From positions 62,001 to 126,000 of the forward strand of contig CANNGJ010000003.1 in the NCBI GenBank assembly GCA_947504185.1: 64,000 nucleotides of DNA. The letters are read 5' to 3'. The position numbers were made by a program, and so were the translations under genes. This DNA is from an uncultured Tenacibaculum sp. (GTDB lineage: Bacteria > Bacteroidota > Bacteroidia > Flavobacteriales > Flavobacteriaceae). Position 1 is the first letter of the stretch. Every line of letters starts with the position of its first letter. This document shows, in pieces, positions 15,696-25,575 of the stretch. The notes under the pieces were generated by a model, which worked only from the letters and a program-made list of their open reading frames with translations, was not told the origin of the DNA and did not search any database.

Positions 15696-16151
15696 ATGAA
15701 CACATTAAGTTACAAAACAGTATCAGCTAACAAAAACACTGTTAACAAAGAGTGGGTTTTGGTTGATGCGGACGGGCAAACGTTGGGTCGTCTAGCTTCT
15801 AAGGTAGCAATGCTAATTAGAGGTAAGTACAAACCAAACTATACTCCTCACGTAGATTGTGGAGATAACGTGGTTATCATCAACGCAGAAAAAATTAACC
15901 TAACTGGTAAAAAGTGGACTGATAAGTCTTACATCCGTCATACGGGTTATCCAGGTGGTCAAAGATCATTAACTGCTACAGAAATGTTCGAAAAAGATCC
16001 TACGAGATTAATCGAAAAAGCAGTAAAAGGAATGTTACCTAAAAACAAATTAGGTAGTGCGTTATACAGAAACTTATATGTTTACGCAGGTACTGAGCAC
16101 CAACAATCAGCTCAAAACCCAAAAGCTATTAACCTTAACGATCTTAAATAA
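15696..16151 (+). CDS. rplM: Large-subunit ribosomal protein uL13
   Basis: A 151-aa ribosomal protein L13 with the family pattern W-V-L-V-D-A-x-G-x-x-L-G-R-L-A-S, then D-C-G-D-x-V-V-I-I-N-A and M-L-P-K-N-K-L-G. It is an early-assembly protein of the large subunit. Length and start are standard. It shares one base with the rpsI start, the usual L13-S9 operon in bacteria. Transcription would start at the TTG-N19-TACATTTG promoter upstream. Confidence 0.98.
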   Translation: MNTLSYKTVSANKNTVNKEWVLVDADGQTLGRLASKVAMLIRGKYKPNYTPHVDCGDNVVIINAEKINLTGKKWTDKSYIRHTGYPGGQRSLTATEMFEKDPTRLIEKAVKGMLPKNKLGSALYRNLYVYAGTEHQQSAQNPKAINLNDLK

Positions 16152-16537
16152 TGGAAACTGTACACAAAATAGGTAGAAGAAAAACAGCAGTTGCACGTAT
16201 TTATCTTTCAGAAGGTAAAGGAAACATTACTGTAAACAAAAAAGAGTATAAAAACTACTTTACAACAGGAACTTTACAATACAAAATACAACAACCTTTA
16301 ATGTTAACTGAGAACTTAGAATCTTATGACATTAAAGTAAATGTATATGGTGGTGGTGTTACTGGTCAAGCAGAAGCAATTCGTTTAGCAATTACTAGAG
16401 CATTAGTATCAATTAACGAAGAATACAGAACAGTATTAAAACCAGAAGGTTTATTAACTCGTGACCCAAGAATGGTTGAACGTAAGAAATTCGGTCAGAA
16501 GAAAGCACGTAAGAAATTCCAGTTCTCTAAACGTTAA
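16151..16537 (+). CDS. rpsI: Small-subunit ribosomal protein uS9
   Basis: A 128-aa ribosomal protein S9. It has the diagnostic I-G-R-R-K-T-A-V-A-R-I-Y-L near the N-terminus, G-G-G-V-T-G-Q-A-E-A-I-R in the middle, and the basic tail R-K-K-F-G-Q-K-K-A-R-K-x-F-Q-F-S-K-R that reaches the P-site tRNA. It is coupled to rplM by a 1-bp overlap. No defect is visible. Confidence 0.98.
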   Translation: METVHKIGRRKTAVARIYLSEGKGNITVNKKEYKNYFTTGTLQYKIQQPLMLTENLESYDIKVNVYGGGVTGQAEAIRLAITRALVSINEEYRTVLKPEGLLTRDPRMVERKKFGQKKARKKFQFSKR

Positions 16538-16549
16538 TATTTTTATTGT

Positions 16550-16661
16550 TGCCTTACAAAAGGCATGCAATATTTATTTTCTAAAGAGACTGTTATTTAT
16601 AAAACAATTTATAACAGTTTAGTATCTAAATATTTCAGACTTTACAAACTACTGAAATATT
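16550..16661 (+). promoter_or_regulatory. Structured leader upstream of rpsB
   Basis: Three hairpins fit between rpsI and rpsB. TGCCTT/AAGGCA lies at 16550-16565, ACTGTTAT/ATAACAGT at 16589-16618, and AATATTTCAG/CTGAAATATT at 16629-16661. None has a following T-run, so they are not ordinary terminators. The last one ends 32 bp before the rpsB start. An autoregulatory S2 leader, known for other bacteria, is a possible role; I cannot match it to a described motif. Confidence 0.45.
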
Positions 16662-16693
16662 GCGAAAACAGAACGTAAACACATTTTATTAAA

Positions 16694-17476
16694 ATGGCAA
16701 ACATTCAAGAATTATTAGAAAGTGGCGTACACTTTGGTCACTTAACAAGAAAATGGAACCCAAACATGGCTCCATACATTTATACTGAGCGTAATGGTGT
16801 TCACATCATCGACTTGTATAAAACTTCAGCTAAAATTGACGAAGCAGCTGCTGCGTTAAACAAAATAGCTAACTCTGGACGTAAAATCTTATTCGTTGCT
16901 ACTAAGAAGCAAGCAAAAGATATCGTTGCTGAAAGAGCAGCAAACGTAAACATGCCTTATATTACTGAGCGTTGGCCAGGTGGTATGTTAACTAACTTTG
17001 TTACTATTCGTAAAGCTGTTAAGAAAATGGCTCATATTGATAGAATGAAGACAGATGGTTCTTTTGATGCATTATCAAAAAGAGAGAAATTACAAATTAA
17101 CCGTCAACGTGAAAAATTAGAAAAGAATTTAGGTTCAATTTCTGATATGACTCGTTTACCTGCAGCTTTATTTGTAATTGACGTAAAGAAAGAACACATT
17201 GCTATTGCTGAAGCACAAAAATTAAACATTCCAATTTTTGCAATGGTTGATACAAACTCTGATCCTAGACCAGTTGATTTTGTAATTCCTGCAAACGATG
17301 ATGCTTCTAAATCAATCGATAAAGTTTTATCTTATGTAACTGATGCTATTGCTGAAGGTTTATCAGAAAGAAAAGCTGAGAAAGAAAAAACTAAAGCTGC
17401 TCCTGCTCCTAAAGCAGAAGCTAAAACTGAAGCGCCAGCTAAAGAAGAAGCACCAGCTAAAGAAGAAGCAAAATAA
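16694..17476 (+). CDS. rpsB: Small-subunit ribosomal protein uS2
   Basis: A 260-aa ribosomal protein S2. The N-terminus reads L-L-E-S-G-V-H-F-G-H-L-T-R-K-W-N-P, followed by I-T-E-R-W-P-G-G-M-L-T-N and the late V-D-T-N-S-D-P. The core ends near residue 228; a low-complexity Ala/Glu/Lys/Pro tail (about 229-260) holds repeats of A-P-A-K-E-E, a type of extension common in Bacteroidota S2. The leader contains three hairpins. A strong terminator separates it from tsf. Confidence 0.98.
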   Translation: MANIQELLESGVHFGHLTRKWNPNMAPYIYTERNGVHIIDLYKTSAKIDEAAAALNKIANSGRKILFVATKKQAKDIVAERAANVNMPYITERWPGGMLTNFVTIRKAVKKMAHIDRMKTDGSFDALSKREKLQINRQREKLEKNLGSISDMTRLPAALFVIDVKKEHIAIAEAQKLNIPIFAMVDTNSDPRPVDFVIPANDDASKSIDKVLSYVTDAIAEGLSERKAEKEKTKAAPAPKAEAKTEAPAKEEAPAKEEAK

Positions 17477-17484
17477 TTTATTTT

Positions 17485-17519
17485 AAAGGCTTCAAATTAA
17501 TTTGAAGCCTTTATTTTTT
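17485..17519 (+). terminator. Intrinsic terminator between rpsB and tsf
   Basis: A perfect inverted repeat of 14 bp per arm (17485-17512) around AAAGGCTTC/GAAGCCTTT, followed by TTATTTTTTA. It allows rpsB and tsf to be transcribed separately or with partial read-through. Confidence 0.85.
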
Positions 17520-17555
17520 ATAACAAAATATTTACAACTAAAAATAACAATAGAG

Positions 17556-18524
17556 ATGTCAGTAAAAATTAGCGCTGCAGACGTAAAAAAATTAAGAGAA
17601 ACTACCGGAGCTGGTATGATGGATTGTAAAAATGCATTAGTAGAAGCAGAAGGAAACTTTGATAAAGCAATTGCAATTTTACGTAAAAAAGGACAAAAAA
17701 TCGCTGCTAAAAGAGCAGATAGAGAGTCTACTGAAGGTGTGGCAATTACTAAAATTAGTGATGACAACACTTACGGTGTAGCTATTGTATTAGCATGTGA
17801 AACAGATTTCGTATCTAAAAACGATTCTTTTAAAGCTTTAGCTTCAGAATTTGTTGATATTGCTTTTACTACAAATAGTAAAGAGGAATTTTTAGCTGCT
17901 GATTTCGGTGGAATTACTGTTGCTGAAAAATTAATCGAGCAAACTGGTGTTATCGGTGAAAAAATCGACATCACTTCTTTCGAGAAAATTGAGGCGCCAT
18001 ATGTAGGAGCTTATACTCACGTTGGTAAAATTGCTGCTATGGTAGGTTTAACATCTTCTGTAGATAATGCTGCTGTTTTAACTAAAGATTTAGCTATGCA
18101 AGCTGCTTCAATGGGAGCTACTTCATTATCTTATAAAGATTTTGACCCTGCTTATGTTGCATCTGAAACTGAAGCAAGAATTGCTGCTATTGTAAAAGAT
18201 AACGAAGAATTAGTACGTTTAGGTAAAACTTTAAAAAATGTACCTCAATTCGTATCTAGATTACAATTAACTGATGAGGCTTTAGCAAATGCTGAAGAAG
18301 CTGCTAAAGAGCAATTAAAATCAGAAGGTAAACCAGAGCAAATTTGGGATAAAATCTTACCAGGAAAAATGGAAAGATTTATTTCTGACAATACAACTTT
18401 AGATCAAGAACAATGTTTATTAGATCAAAAATTTATTAAAGACGAAAAGAAAACTGTTGAAGAATACGTTACTTCTTTTGGTGATGTAGAAGTTAAAAAC
18501 TTCGTAAGAGTTACTTTAGGATAA
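17556..18524 (+). CDS. tsf: Translation elongation factor Ts
   Basis: A 322-aa EF-Ts, the nucleotide exchange factor for EF-Tu. It begins MSVKISAADVKKLRETTGAG followed by the signature M-M-D-C-K-N-A-L; the acidic T-D-F-V-S-K-N motif of the exchange core is also present. I chose ATG 17556; a longer frame from 17502 starts within the rpsB terminator region and adds 18 unrelated residues. Length is typical for Bacteroidota. A clear terminator follows. Confidence 0.97.
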   Translation: MSVKISAADVKKLRETTGAGMMDCKNALVEAEGNFDKAIAILRKKGQKIAAKRADRESTEGVAITKISDDNTYGVAIVLACETDFVSKNDSFKALASEFVDIAFTTNSKEEFLAADFGGITVAEKLIEQTGVIGEKIDITSFEKIEAPYVGAYTHVGKIAAMVGLTSSVDNAAVLTKDLAMQAASMGATSLSYKDFDPAYVASETEARIAAIVKDNEELVRLGKTLKNVPQFVSRLQLTDEALANAEEAAKEQLKSEGKPEQIWDKILPGKMERFISDNTTLDQEQCLLDQKFIKDEKKTVEEYVTSFGDVEVKNFVRVTLG

Positions 18525-18546
18525 TTCTCAACAAACATTTTATATT

Positions 18547-18580
18547 AAAACCATCCATTTTTTGGATGGTTTTTTATTTT
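18547..18580 (+). terminator. Intrinsic terminator after tsf
   Basis: An 11-bp stem AAAACCATCCA/TGGATGGTTTT with a T-rich loop and a following T-run. Confidence 0.9.
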
Positions 18581-18687
18581 ATATATGGTCTATGAAATAT
18601 AACCTCTAGAAACACTTTTACTTAAAAGTAAACCTTCATAGTTCAATTCTTCGTTATCTCCCCGCGATTAAACTCAAAAAAAATACG

Positions 18688-18695
18688 TAGTTTTG
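18688..18695 (+). promoter_or_regulatory. -7 box TAGTTTTG for pyrH
   Basis: A TAnnTTTG match 19 bp before the pyrH start codon and downstream of the tsf terminator, giving pyrH-frr its own promoter. Confidence 0.55.
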
Positions 18696-18714
18696 CTCAA
18701 CTTTCAATAAGACT

Positions 18715-19425
18715 ATGCAATACAAAAGAATCCTATTAAAATTAAGTGGAGAAGCCTTAATGGGCGATCGCCAATACGGTATTGACCCTAAGCGATTAAA
18801 AGAATACGCTCAAGAAATTAAACAAGTAGTAGATAAAAATATTGAAGTTGCCATTGTTATTGGTGGTGGAAATATTTTTAGAGGTGTAGCCGGAGCCAGC
18901 AATGGTATGGATCGTGTACAAGGAGATCATATGGGTATGTTAGCAACTTGTATAAATGGTTTAGCATTGCAAAGTGCTTTAGAAGATGAAGGAATTCATA
19001 CACGTTTACAAACTGCTATTGAAATTAAAGAAATTGCAGAGCCTTATATTAAAAGAAGAGCAAATCGTCATTTAGAAAAAGGTCGTGTTGTAATTTTTGG
19101 TGGAGGAACAGGTAATCCTTATTTCACAACAGATACTGCTGCTGTATTAAGAGCTATTGAAGTAAATGCAGATGCTATTTTAAAAGGAACAAGAGTAGAT
19201 GGTATTTACAATACCGATCCTGAAAAAGATAAAGACGCTATAAAATACAATAACATTACTTTTAAAGATGTTATTGAAAAAGGCTTAAAAGTAATGGATA
19301 TGACTGCCTTTACTTTAAGTGAAGAAAATAAACTTCCAATTATTGTTTTTGACATGAATACAAAAGGCAACTTATTAAAGTTAGTTTCTGGTGAACAGAT
19401 TGGAACAATAGTTGATAACGAATAA
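18715..19425 (+). CDS. pyrH: UMP kinase
   Basis: A 236-aa amino acid kinase family enzyme that phosphorylates UMP to UDP in pyrimidine synthesis. Signatures are [11 protein letters not shown] at residues 5-15, [11 protein letters not shown]-x-M-G-M-L-A-T, and [14 protein letters not shown]. Length matches the hexameric bacterial enzyme. It precedes frr by 48 bp in the usual bacterial tsf-pyrH-frr order. Confidence 0.98.
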   Translation: MQYKRILLKLSGEALMGDRQYGIDPKRLKEYAQEIKQVVDKNIEVAIVIGGGNIFRGVAGASNGMDRVQGDHMGMLATCINGLALQSALEDEGIHTRLQTAIEIKEIAEPYIKRRANRHLEKGRVVIFGGGTGNPYFTTDTAAVLRAIEVNADAILKGTRVDGIYNTDPEKDKDAIKYNNITFKDVIEKGLKVMDMTAFTLSEENKLPIIVFDMNTKGNLLKLVSGEQIGTIVDNE

Positions 19426-19473
19426 ATTGAAATAACCTCAAACAATATTTAGAGGTCAATAAATACGAACAAA

Positions 19474-20028
19474 ATGAACGAAGAGATAGATTTTATTTTA
19501 GATTCGGCTAAAGAATCAATGAATGGTGCTGTAGAACACTTAGTAAAAGAGTTACGTAGTATTAGAGCTGGAAAAGCTTCACCATCTATGTTAGCAAATG
19601 TTCAAGTAGATTATTATGGATCTGCAACTCCATTAGGACAAGTAGCCAACGTTAGTACTCCAGACGCTAGAACAATTACAATTCAGCCTTGGGAAAAAAA
19701 CATGTTGCAAGAAATCGAAAAAGCAATCATGATTGCCAACCTTGGTTTCAACCCAATGAATAATGGTGATAATATTATCATTAGCGTACCACCTTTAACA
19801 GAAGAGCGTCGTAGAGATTTAGCTAAACAAGCAAAAGCTGAAGCAGAGCATGCTAAAGTAGGTGTTCGTAATGCACGTAAAGATGCTAATAATGAAATTA
19901 AAAAGACTGAAGCTTCTGAAGATATGAAAAAAGGAGCTGAAGAAAGTGTACAAGATTTAACAAACTCTTTTGTAAAAGATATTGACGAAAAATTCTTAGT
20001 CAAAGAAAAAGAAATTATGACGGTATAA
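19474..20028 (+). CDS. frr: Ribosome recycling factor
   Basis: A 184-aa RRF, which splits post-termination ribosomes together with EF-G. Recognisable features are L-R-S-I-R-A-G-K-A-S-P (residues 27-37), T-P-L-G-Q-V-A-N-V, and P-P-L-T-E-E-R-R-R-D-L-A-K, all typical. It is co-directional with pyrH and ended by a strong hairpin terminator. Confidence 0.98.
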   Translation: MNEEIDFILDSAKESMNGAVEHLVKELRSIRAGKASPSMLANVQVDYYGSATPLGQVANVSTPDARTITIQPWEKNMLQEIEKAIMIANLGFNPMNNGDNIIISVPPLTEERRRDLAKQAKAEAEHAKVGVRNARKDANNEIKKTEASEDMKKGAEESVQDLTNSFVKDIDEKFLVKEKEIMTV

Positions 20029-20047
20029 TTTCTTTAAACATATATTT

Positions 20048-20081
20048 AAAAAGAGTGTTTTTTTTAAACACTCTTTTTTTT
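20048..20081 (+). terminator. Intrinsic terminator after frr
   Basis: A 13-bp stem (20048-20060 with 20066-20078) around AAGAGTGTTT/AAACACTCTT, then a T-run. Confidence 0.9.
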
Positions 20082-20102
20082 ACTTAATTATTACATTTAC
20101 CA

Positions 20103-20110
20103 TAACTTTG
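20103..20110 (+). promoter_or_regulatory. -7 box TAACTTTG for the RND exporter gene
   Basis: A TAnnTTTG match 15 bp before the exporter start codon, between the frr terminator and the ORF. Confidence 0.6.
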
Positions 20111-20125
20111 CTAAAAATATTTTAA

Positions 20126-22489
20126 ATGACTTTTTGGACTAAAATCGCAGGATTCATCTTACGAAACCGATATCTGGTATTAATTACCATAGCTGTTATT
20201 ACTGGGCTTTTAGTTACTCAAATAAAATATATGCGCTTCTCTTATACAGAAGCTAATTTGCTACCTGCAAATCATGAGGTAAATATAGAATACAATAAGT
20301 TTTTAGAAATTTTTGGAGAAGAGGGTAATTTAATCATCCTTGGTGTAAAAGACACTACAATTTTTACACCTCAAAAATTTAATAATTGGAACTCATTAGT
20401 TAAGAGTTTTGATAGTTTACCTGAAATAGATTTTTCTGTTTCTATTGCTGATGTAAAACAGTTAAAGGCAGATCGAAAAACTCGTAAATTTATTGTTGAA
20501 CCTTTATTTAAAGAACTCCCTAAAACAAATGAAGAAGTTCTTAAAATAAAAGAGCAACTTTTTGATAAACTCCCTTTTTACGAAAACCTACTTTATAACG
20601 ATAAAGGAACTTTACAAACAGCCATTTACCTTAATAAGGATATTGTAAACACTCCAACAAGAGCGAATTTTATCAATCAAATACTGATACCTAAAATAAA
20701 AGCTTTTGAAAAAGACAATGGTATAGATCTTCGAGTTTCGGGAATGCCATATATACGTACCTTAAACTCACAAAACATTACCAATGAAATGGGAATTTTT
20801 GTAATAGGAGCTTTATTAATAACTGCTATTATTTTCTTTTTCTTTTTCCGTTCTTTTAGAGCAACTTTCATCACTCTTTTAGTGGTTTCTATTGGTGTTG
20901 TTTGGGCTTTAGGATTTATTGGATGGTTTAGATATGAAATTACTGTCCTATCAGCTTTAATACCTCCATTAATTATTGTTATTGGAGTACCCAATGCTGT
21001 ATTTTTAATTAATAAATATCAGCAAGAAATAAAAAAACATGGTAACCAAGCAAAATCTTTACAACGCGTAATATCTAAAATTGGTAACGCCACTTTAATG
21101 ACAAACATTACAACTGCATCTGGTTTTGCGACATTTGTATTTGTAAAAAGTCAACTACTTAGAGAATTCGGAATTTTAGCTTCTGTAAATATTATTAGCA
21201 TATTTATACTAGCGTTATTAATCATTCCTATTTTATATAGTTTCATGCCATTGCCTGAAAAGAAACATTTAAATCACTTGGAGAAAAAATGGATGGGAAA
21301 TGTAGTTTCTTGGATGGAAAGAATGGTAAAAAAACAGCGTATTTCAATATACATAACTACTGTTGTTGTTATTATATTAAGTATGATTGGATTATTTCAA
21401 ATTAGAGTTTCTGGTAGTTTGATTGAAGACATGCCTAAAGGAATGCAATTCTACAAGGATATTAAATTTTTTGAAACTGAGTTTGGTGGAATTATGCCTT
21501 TAGAAATTTTGATTGATACCAAAAGAGAAAAAGGAGTAATGAAACTTTCCACTTTAAAAAAGATGGAAAAGTTAAATGAAACTATTGAAAGCTTTCCAGA
21601 ATTATCAAAACCAATTTCGGTAACAAACTTAGTTAAATATTCTAAACAAGCTTACTATAAAGGTAATCCAAAATACTATCAATTACCTACTGGTCAAGAA
21701 AAGGCACACATTTTTGCATACACCAAAAACTCTGACAGCAATGCTGGCATGTTAAATAATTTTGTAGACAGTACAGGTCGTTATGCTCGTATCACAACCT
21801 TTATGAAAGATATTGGTACCGATAAAATGGATATCATCCAAGAACGTTTACAAGCGGTTATAAAAAAGCAATTCCCTGAAGAAAAATTTAATGTTTCTTT
21901 AACCGGTAAAGCATTAGTGTTCTTAAAAGGTACGAATTACTTGATTAAAAATTTAGTGATATCATTATCATTAGCCATTTTATTGATTTCTATTTTTATG
22001 GCATGGATGTTTCGTTCGTATAAAATGATTTTTATATCCTTAATACCAAACATGCTTCCTTTATTAATTACTGCTGGGTTAATGGGCTTCTTCGACATCC
22101 CTATTAAACCTTCTACAATTTTAGTATTTAGTATTGCCTTTGGTATTTCTGTCGATGACACCATTCACTTTTTAGCAAAATATCGACAAGAATTACTTGC
22201 AAATAATTGGAAAATAAAACCAGCTGTATATTCAGCACTTCAAGAAACCGGAGTAAGTATGTTTTATACATCAATTGTATTGTTCTTTGGTTTTTTAGTT
22301 TTTACAGTTTCTAGCTTTGGCGGTACTATTGCCTTAGGCGGATTGGTTTCTGTAACTTTATTATTAGCAATGGTTTCAAACCTATTGTTATTACCTTCTC
22401 TTCTACTTTCATTTGAGAAGAAAATTGCTAATAAAAAGGTATTAAAAGAAACTAAGTTTAAAATTTTACCTCCAAAAGAAGATAAGTAG
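20126..22489 (+). CDS. RND/MMPL-family exporter
   Basis: A 787-aa membrane protein of the MMPL-like RND superfamily, resembling hopanoid or lipid exporters. It has two repeats, each with a lone transmembrane helix, a periplasmic domain and a five-helix bundle; the bundles lie at about residues 220-375 and 605-770. Sterol-sensing-like segments include N-A-V-F-L-I-N-K-Y-Q (first half) and S-V-D-D-T-I-H-F-L-A-K-Y (second half), whose acidic residues could relay protons. No adaptor or outer membrane partner is adjacent, so it may act alone on lipid-like cargo. The substrate is unknown. Confidence 0.87.
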   Translation: MTFWTKIAGFILRNRYLVLITIAVITGLLVTQIKYMRFSYTEANLLPANHEVNIEYNKFLEIFGEEGNLIILGVKDTTIFTPQKFNNWNSLVKSFDSLPEIDFSVSIADVKQLKADRKTRKFIVEPLFKELPKTNEEVLKIKEQLFDKLPFYENLLYNDKGTLQTAIYLNKDIVNTPTRANFINQILIPKIKAFEKDNGIDLRVSGMPYIRTLNSQNITNEMGIFVIGALLITAIIFFFFFRSFRATFITLLVVSIGVVWALGFIGWFRYEITVLSALIPPLIIVIGVPNAVFLINKYQQEIKKHGNQAKSLQRVISKIGNATLMTNITTASGFATFVFVKSQLLREFGILASVNIISIFILALLIIPILYSFMPLPEKKHLNHLEKKWMGNVVSWMERMVKKQRISIYITTVVVIILSMIGLFQIRVSGSLIEDMPKGMQFYKDIKFFETEFGGIMPLEILIDTKREKGVMKLSTLKKMEKLNETIESFPELSKPISVTNLVKYSKQAYYKGNPKYYQLPTGQEKAHIFAYTKNSDSNAGMLNNFVDSTGRYARITTFMKDIGTDKMDIIQERLQAVIKKQFPEEKFNVSLTGKALVFLKGTNYLIKNLVISLSLAILLISIFMAWMFRSYKMIFISLIPNMLPLLITAGLMGFFDIPIKPSTILVFSIAFGISVDDTIHFLAKYRQELLANNWKIKPAVYSALQETGVSMFYTSIVLFFGFLVFTVSSFGGTIALGGLVSVTLLLAMVSNLLLLPSLLLSFEKKIANKKVLKETKFKILPPKEDK

Positions 22490-22507
22490 TATTCTTATAT
22501 TTCTTCG

Positions 22508-22538
22508 TTGCTCAATTAACATCAAAAAAGTATCTTTG
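22508..22538 (+). promoter_or_regulatory. asnS promoter
   Basis: TTG (22508-22510) and TATCTTTG (22531-22538) lie 20 bp apart, matching the Bacteroidota -33/-7 pattern, 25 bp upstream of the asnS start. Confidence 0.65.
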
Positions 22539-22563
22539 CTTGATTTTATTGAAGATATAAGAG

Positions 22564-23997
22564 ATGAAAAGAAGTAGCGTTAAAGAACTATTACAGTCAG
22601 ATAAATTTTTACAAGAAGTCCACCTTAAAGGATGGGTGAGAACTTTTAGAAGCAATCGTTTTATTGCTTTAAATGATGGTTCTACCATTAAAAATATTCA
22701 ATGTGTTGTAGATTTTGAAAACACAAATGAAGATTTATTAAAAAGGATAACAACTAGTGCTGCTGTTAGTATAACAGGTACTTTAGTTGAAAGCCAAGGT
22801 AAAGGACAAACTGTAGAAATAAAAGTTACTAATTTAGAAATATTAGGAGACTCTAATCCAGATGAATATCCTATTCAACCTAAAAAACACAGTTTAGAAT
22901 TTTTACGCGAAAATGCACATTTACGTGTAAGAACAAATACATTTAGTGCTGTAATGCGTGTACGCTCAGCATTGTCTTTTGCTGTGCATCAATATTTTCA
23001 AAAAAATGGATTTTACTACGTAAACACTCCGATTATTACTGGATCTGATGCTGAAGGTGCTGGAGAAATGTTTCACGTTACTAATTTCGAAGCTAATAAA
23101 GCCCCATTAAACGAAGAAGGAAATGTAGATTACACACAAGATTTCTTTGGAAAAGAAACTAACTTAACGGTTTCTGGTCAGTTAGAAGCTGAAACATATG
23201 CTATGGCATTGGGTAAAGTATATACTTTCGGACCTACTTTTAGAGCTGAAAACTCAAATACCACACGTCACTTAGCAGAGTTTTGGATGATTGAACCTGA
23301 GGTTGCATTTAACGATTTAGATGCCAACATGGACTTATCTGAAGATTTTATTAAAGACGTTTTACAATATGTTTTAGACAACTGTAAAGATGACTTAGAA
23401 TTCTTAGACAATCGTTTAGCACAAGAGGAAAAAACAAAGCCTCAAGCGCAACGTAGTGAAATGGGCTTAATTGAAAAATTAAAGTTTGTAGCAGAAAATA
23501 ACTTTAAAAGAGTTTCTTATACTGAAGCAATAGATATTTTACGTAATTCTAAGCCTAACAAAAAGAAAAAATTTCAATTTCCTGTTAACGAATGGGGAGT
23601 TGATTTACAATCTGAACACGAACGTTATTTAGTAGAAAAACACTTTAAATGTCCTGTAATCTTATTTGATTATCCAGCGAATATTAAAGCCTTTTATATG
23701 CGTTTAAATGATGATGGAAAAACAGTTAGAGCTATGGACGTATTATTTCCAGGTATTGGAGAAATGGTGGGTGGTTCTCAAAGAGAAGAGCGTTTAGATG
23801 TATTAAAAGCTAAAATGGCTGAATTAGATATTGAAGAAGAAGAATTATGGTGGTATTTAGATACTCGTAAATTCGGAACAGCAGTACATTCAGGATTTGG
23901 TTTAGGTTTTGAACGTTTAGTTTTATTTACAACAGGAATGGGTAATATTCGTGATGTAATTCCTTTTCCAAGAACACCACAAAACGCAGAGTTTTAA
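22564..23997 (+). CDS. asnS: Asparaginyl-tRNA synthetase
   Basis: A 477-aa class IIb aminoacyl-tRNA synthetase. The N-terminal OB-fold ([11 protein letters not shown]) binds the tRNA anticodon. The catalytic core shows motif 2 ([20 protein letters not shown]) and motif 3 ([11 protein letters not shown]). N-T-T-R-H and the overall sequence favour AsnRS over AspRS. It has its own promoter and terminator. Confidence 0.97.
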   Translation: MKRSSVKELLQSDKFLQEVHLKGWVRTFRSNRFIALNDGSTIKNIQCVVDFENTNEDLLKRITTSAAVSITGTLVESQGKGQTVEIKVTNLEILGDSNPDEYPIQPKKHSLEFLRENAHLRVRTNTFSAVMRVRSALSFAVHQYFQKNGFYYVNTPIITGSDAEGAGEMFHVTNFEANKAPLNEEGNVDYTQDFFGKETNLTVSGQLEAETYAMALGKVYTFGPTFRAENSNTTRHLAEFWMIEPEVAFNDLDANMDLSEDFIKDVLQYVLDNCKDDLEFLDNRLAQEEKTKPQAQRSEMGLIEKLKFVAENNFKRVSYTEAIDILRNSKPNKKKKFQFPVNEWGVDLQSEHERYLVEKHFKCPVILFDYPANIKAFYMRLNDDGKTVRAMDVLFPGIGEMVGGSQREERLDVLKAKMAELDIEEEELWWYLDTRKFGTAVHSGFGLGFERLVLFTTGMGNIRDVIPFPRTPQNAEF

Positions 23998-24054
23998 TCG
24001 CAAGGAGATAGCTAAACACATGATTCTTAATTAAAACATAAAACTTATAAACAC

Positions 24055-24090
24055 AAATCGTCATTCCTCACAGAATGGCGATTTCTTTTT
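24055..24090 (+). terminator. Intrinsic terminator after asnS
   Basis: A 12-bp stem AAATCGTCATTC/GAATGGCGATTT with one G-U pair and a CTCACA loop, followed by CTTTTT. Confidence 0.85.
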
Positions 24091-24101
24091 ATCCTATTTC
24101 A

Positions 24102-24109
24102 TATATTTG
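24102..24109 (+). promoter_or_regulatory. -7 box TATATTTG almost touching rpoN
   Basis: A TAnnTTTG match only 5 bp before the rpoN ATG. With the usual 4-7 nt from box to transcription start, the mRNA would begin at or near the start codon, i.e. leaderless. Confidence 0.55.
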
Positions 24110-24114
24110 TAAAT

Positions 24115-25575
24115 ATGCTAAAACAAAGTTTACATCATAAATTACTTCAAAAATTATCTCCTCAACAAATTCAGTTGATGAAACTAATTCAATTGCCTAC
24201 TCAAGCTTTTGAAGAACGTTTAAAACAAGAAATTGAGGAAAATCCTGCATTAGATACAGGGAAAGAAGAACCTGAAAACTTTGAAGACACGCTTACAAAC
24301 GAATCAGATCATGATGATGCAAATGAGAAGATTGAAGCTGATGATATTAATATTGATGAATACTTAAGTGATGACGAATATCCGAGTTACAAAACACAAG
24401 CAAATAATTATTCAGCTGACGATGATGACAAACAAGTTCCCTATGCGGCTGGAACCACTTTTCATCAATCATTAAAAAATCAGTTAAGTACTTTTAGAAT
24501 AGATGAAGAAGAGAAAGCTATTGCTGAATTTTTAGTTGGTAGTATTGATGATAGCGGATATATTCGTAGAGAAATTATTGATTTAGTAGACGATTTAGCA
24601 TTTACTCAAAACGTTTTTACAACTGAAGAGAAAGTAGAAAGTGTTTTAAGAAATGTTGTTCAAAGACTAGACCCTATTGGTGTTGGAGCTTTAGATTTAA
24701 AGCAATGTTTAATCATTCAATTAAAATCTAAACCTGAAAAAGAAACCAGAGATTTAGCAATTAGAGTTCTAGATGAAGCCTTTGATCATTTCGTAAAGAA
24801 ACATTACAAAAAGCTTCTTGAAAAATTCGATATTAATGAAGAAAAGCTAAAAGAAGTTATTGCAGAAATAGGAAAATTAAATCCGAAACCTGGTAGTTCA
24901 TATGCTGGTAATAATAAAATAGCAGAACAAATAGTTCCAGATTTTTCTATTAAAATTGTGGACGGTGTTTTAGAGTTAACTCTAAACTCTCGTAATGCTC
25001 CAGAGCTACATGTTTCTCGTGAGTACAACAATATGTTAAAAGGCTATAGCGACTCAAAAGAAAAGAGTAAAAGTCAGAAAGATGCTGTAATGTTCATCAA
25101 ACAAAAACTAGATGCTGCAAAGTGGTTTATTGATGCAATTAAACAACGTCAACAAACACTTTTAATAACCATGAATGCTATTATGCATCGTCAAGAAGAA
25201 TATTTTTTAACTGGTGATGAGCGTAAGCTAAAACCAATGATTCTAAAAGATATTGCAGACGAAATAAACATGGATGTTTCTACGGTATCTAGAGTTGCAA
25301 ACAGTAAATATGTATCTACTCCTTATGGAACAAAATTGATTAAAGAGTTTTTCTCTGAATCAATGAAAAATGATCAAGGTGAAGATGTTTCTACTCGAGA
25401 AATTAAAAAAATATTAGAAACTGTTGTAAACGAAGAGGATAAAAGAAAGCCTTTAACCGATGAGAAATTATCTAAAATATTGAAGGAAAAAGGATATCCA
25501 ATTGCAAGGAGAACTGTTGCGAAATATCGTGAACAGTTGGACATTCCTGTAGCTAGATTACGTAAAGAAATTTAA
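24115..25575 (+). CDS. rpoN: RNA polymerase sigma-54 factor
   Basis: A 486-aa sigma-54. Region I is Gln/Leu-rich (L-S-P-Q-Q-I-Q-L-M-K-L-I-Q-L-P) and interacts with enhancer-binding activators. An acidic region II covers about 50-110. The core-binding domain, HTH, and the C-terminal RpoN box (ARRTVAKYRE at residues 464-473) that reads the -24 element are all present. It ends one base into the start of a PAP2-like membrane protein gene (TAATG junction). Confidence 0.97.
   Translation: MLKQSLHHKLLQKLSPQQIQLMKLIQLPTQAFEERLKQEIEENPALDTGKEEPENFEDTLTNESDHDDANEKIEADDINIDEYLSDDEYPSYKTQANNYSADDDDKQVPYAAGTTFHQSLKNQLSTFRIDEEEKAIAEFLVGSIDDSGYIRREIIDLVDDLAFTQNVFTTEEKVESVLRNVVQRLDPIGVGALDLKQCLIIQLKSKPEKETRDLAIRVLDEAFDHFVKKHYKKLLEKFDINEEKLKEVIAEIGKLNPKPGSSYAGNNKIAEQIVPDFSIKIVDGVLELTLNSRNAPELHVSREYNNMLKGYSDSKEKSKSQKDAVMFIKQKLDAAKWFIDAIKQRQQTLLITMNAIMHRQEEYFLTGDERKLKPMILKDIADEINMDVSTVSRVANSKYVSTPYGTKLIKEFFSESMKNDQGEDVSTREIKKILETVVNEEDKRKPLTDEKLSKILKEKGYPIARRTVAKYREQLDIPVARLRKEI

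Noticed and set aside
17502..17555. Longer tsf frame from 17502
   Set aside because: It begins within the rpsB terminator region, and the added 18 residues do not resemble EF-Ts; ATG 17556 gives the standard N-terminus.
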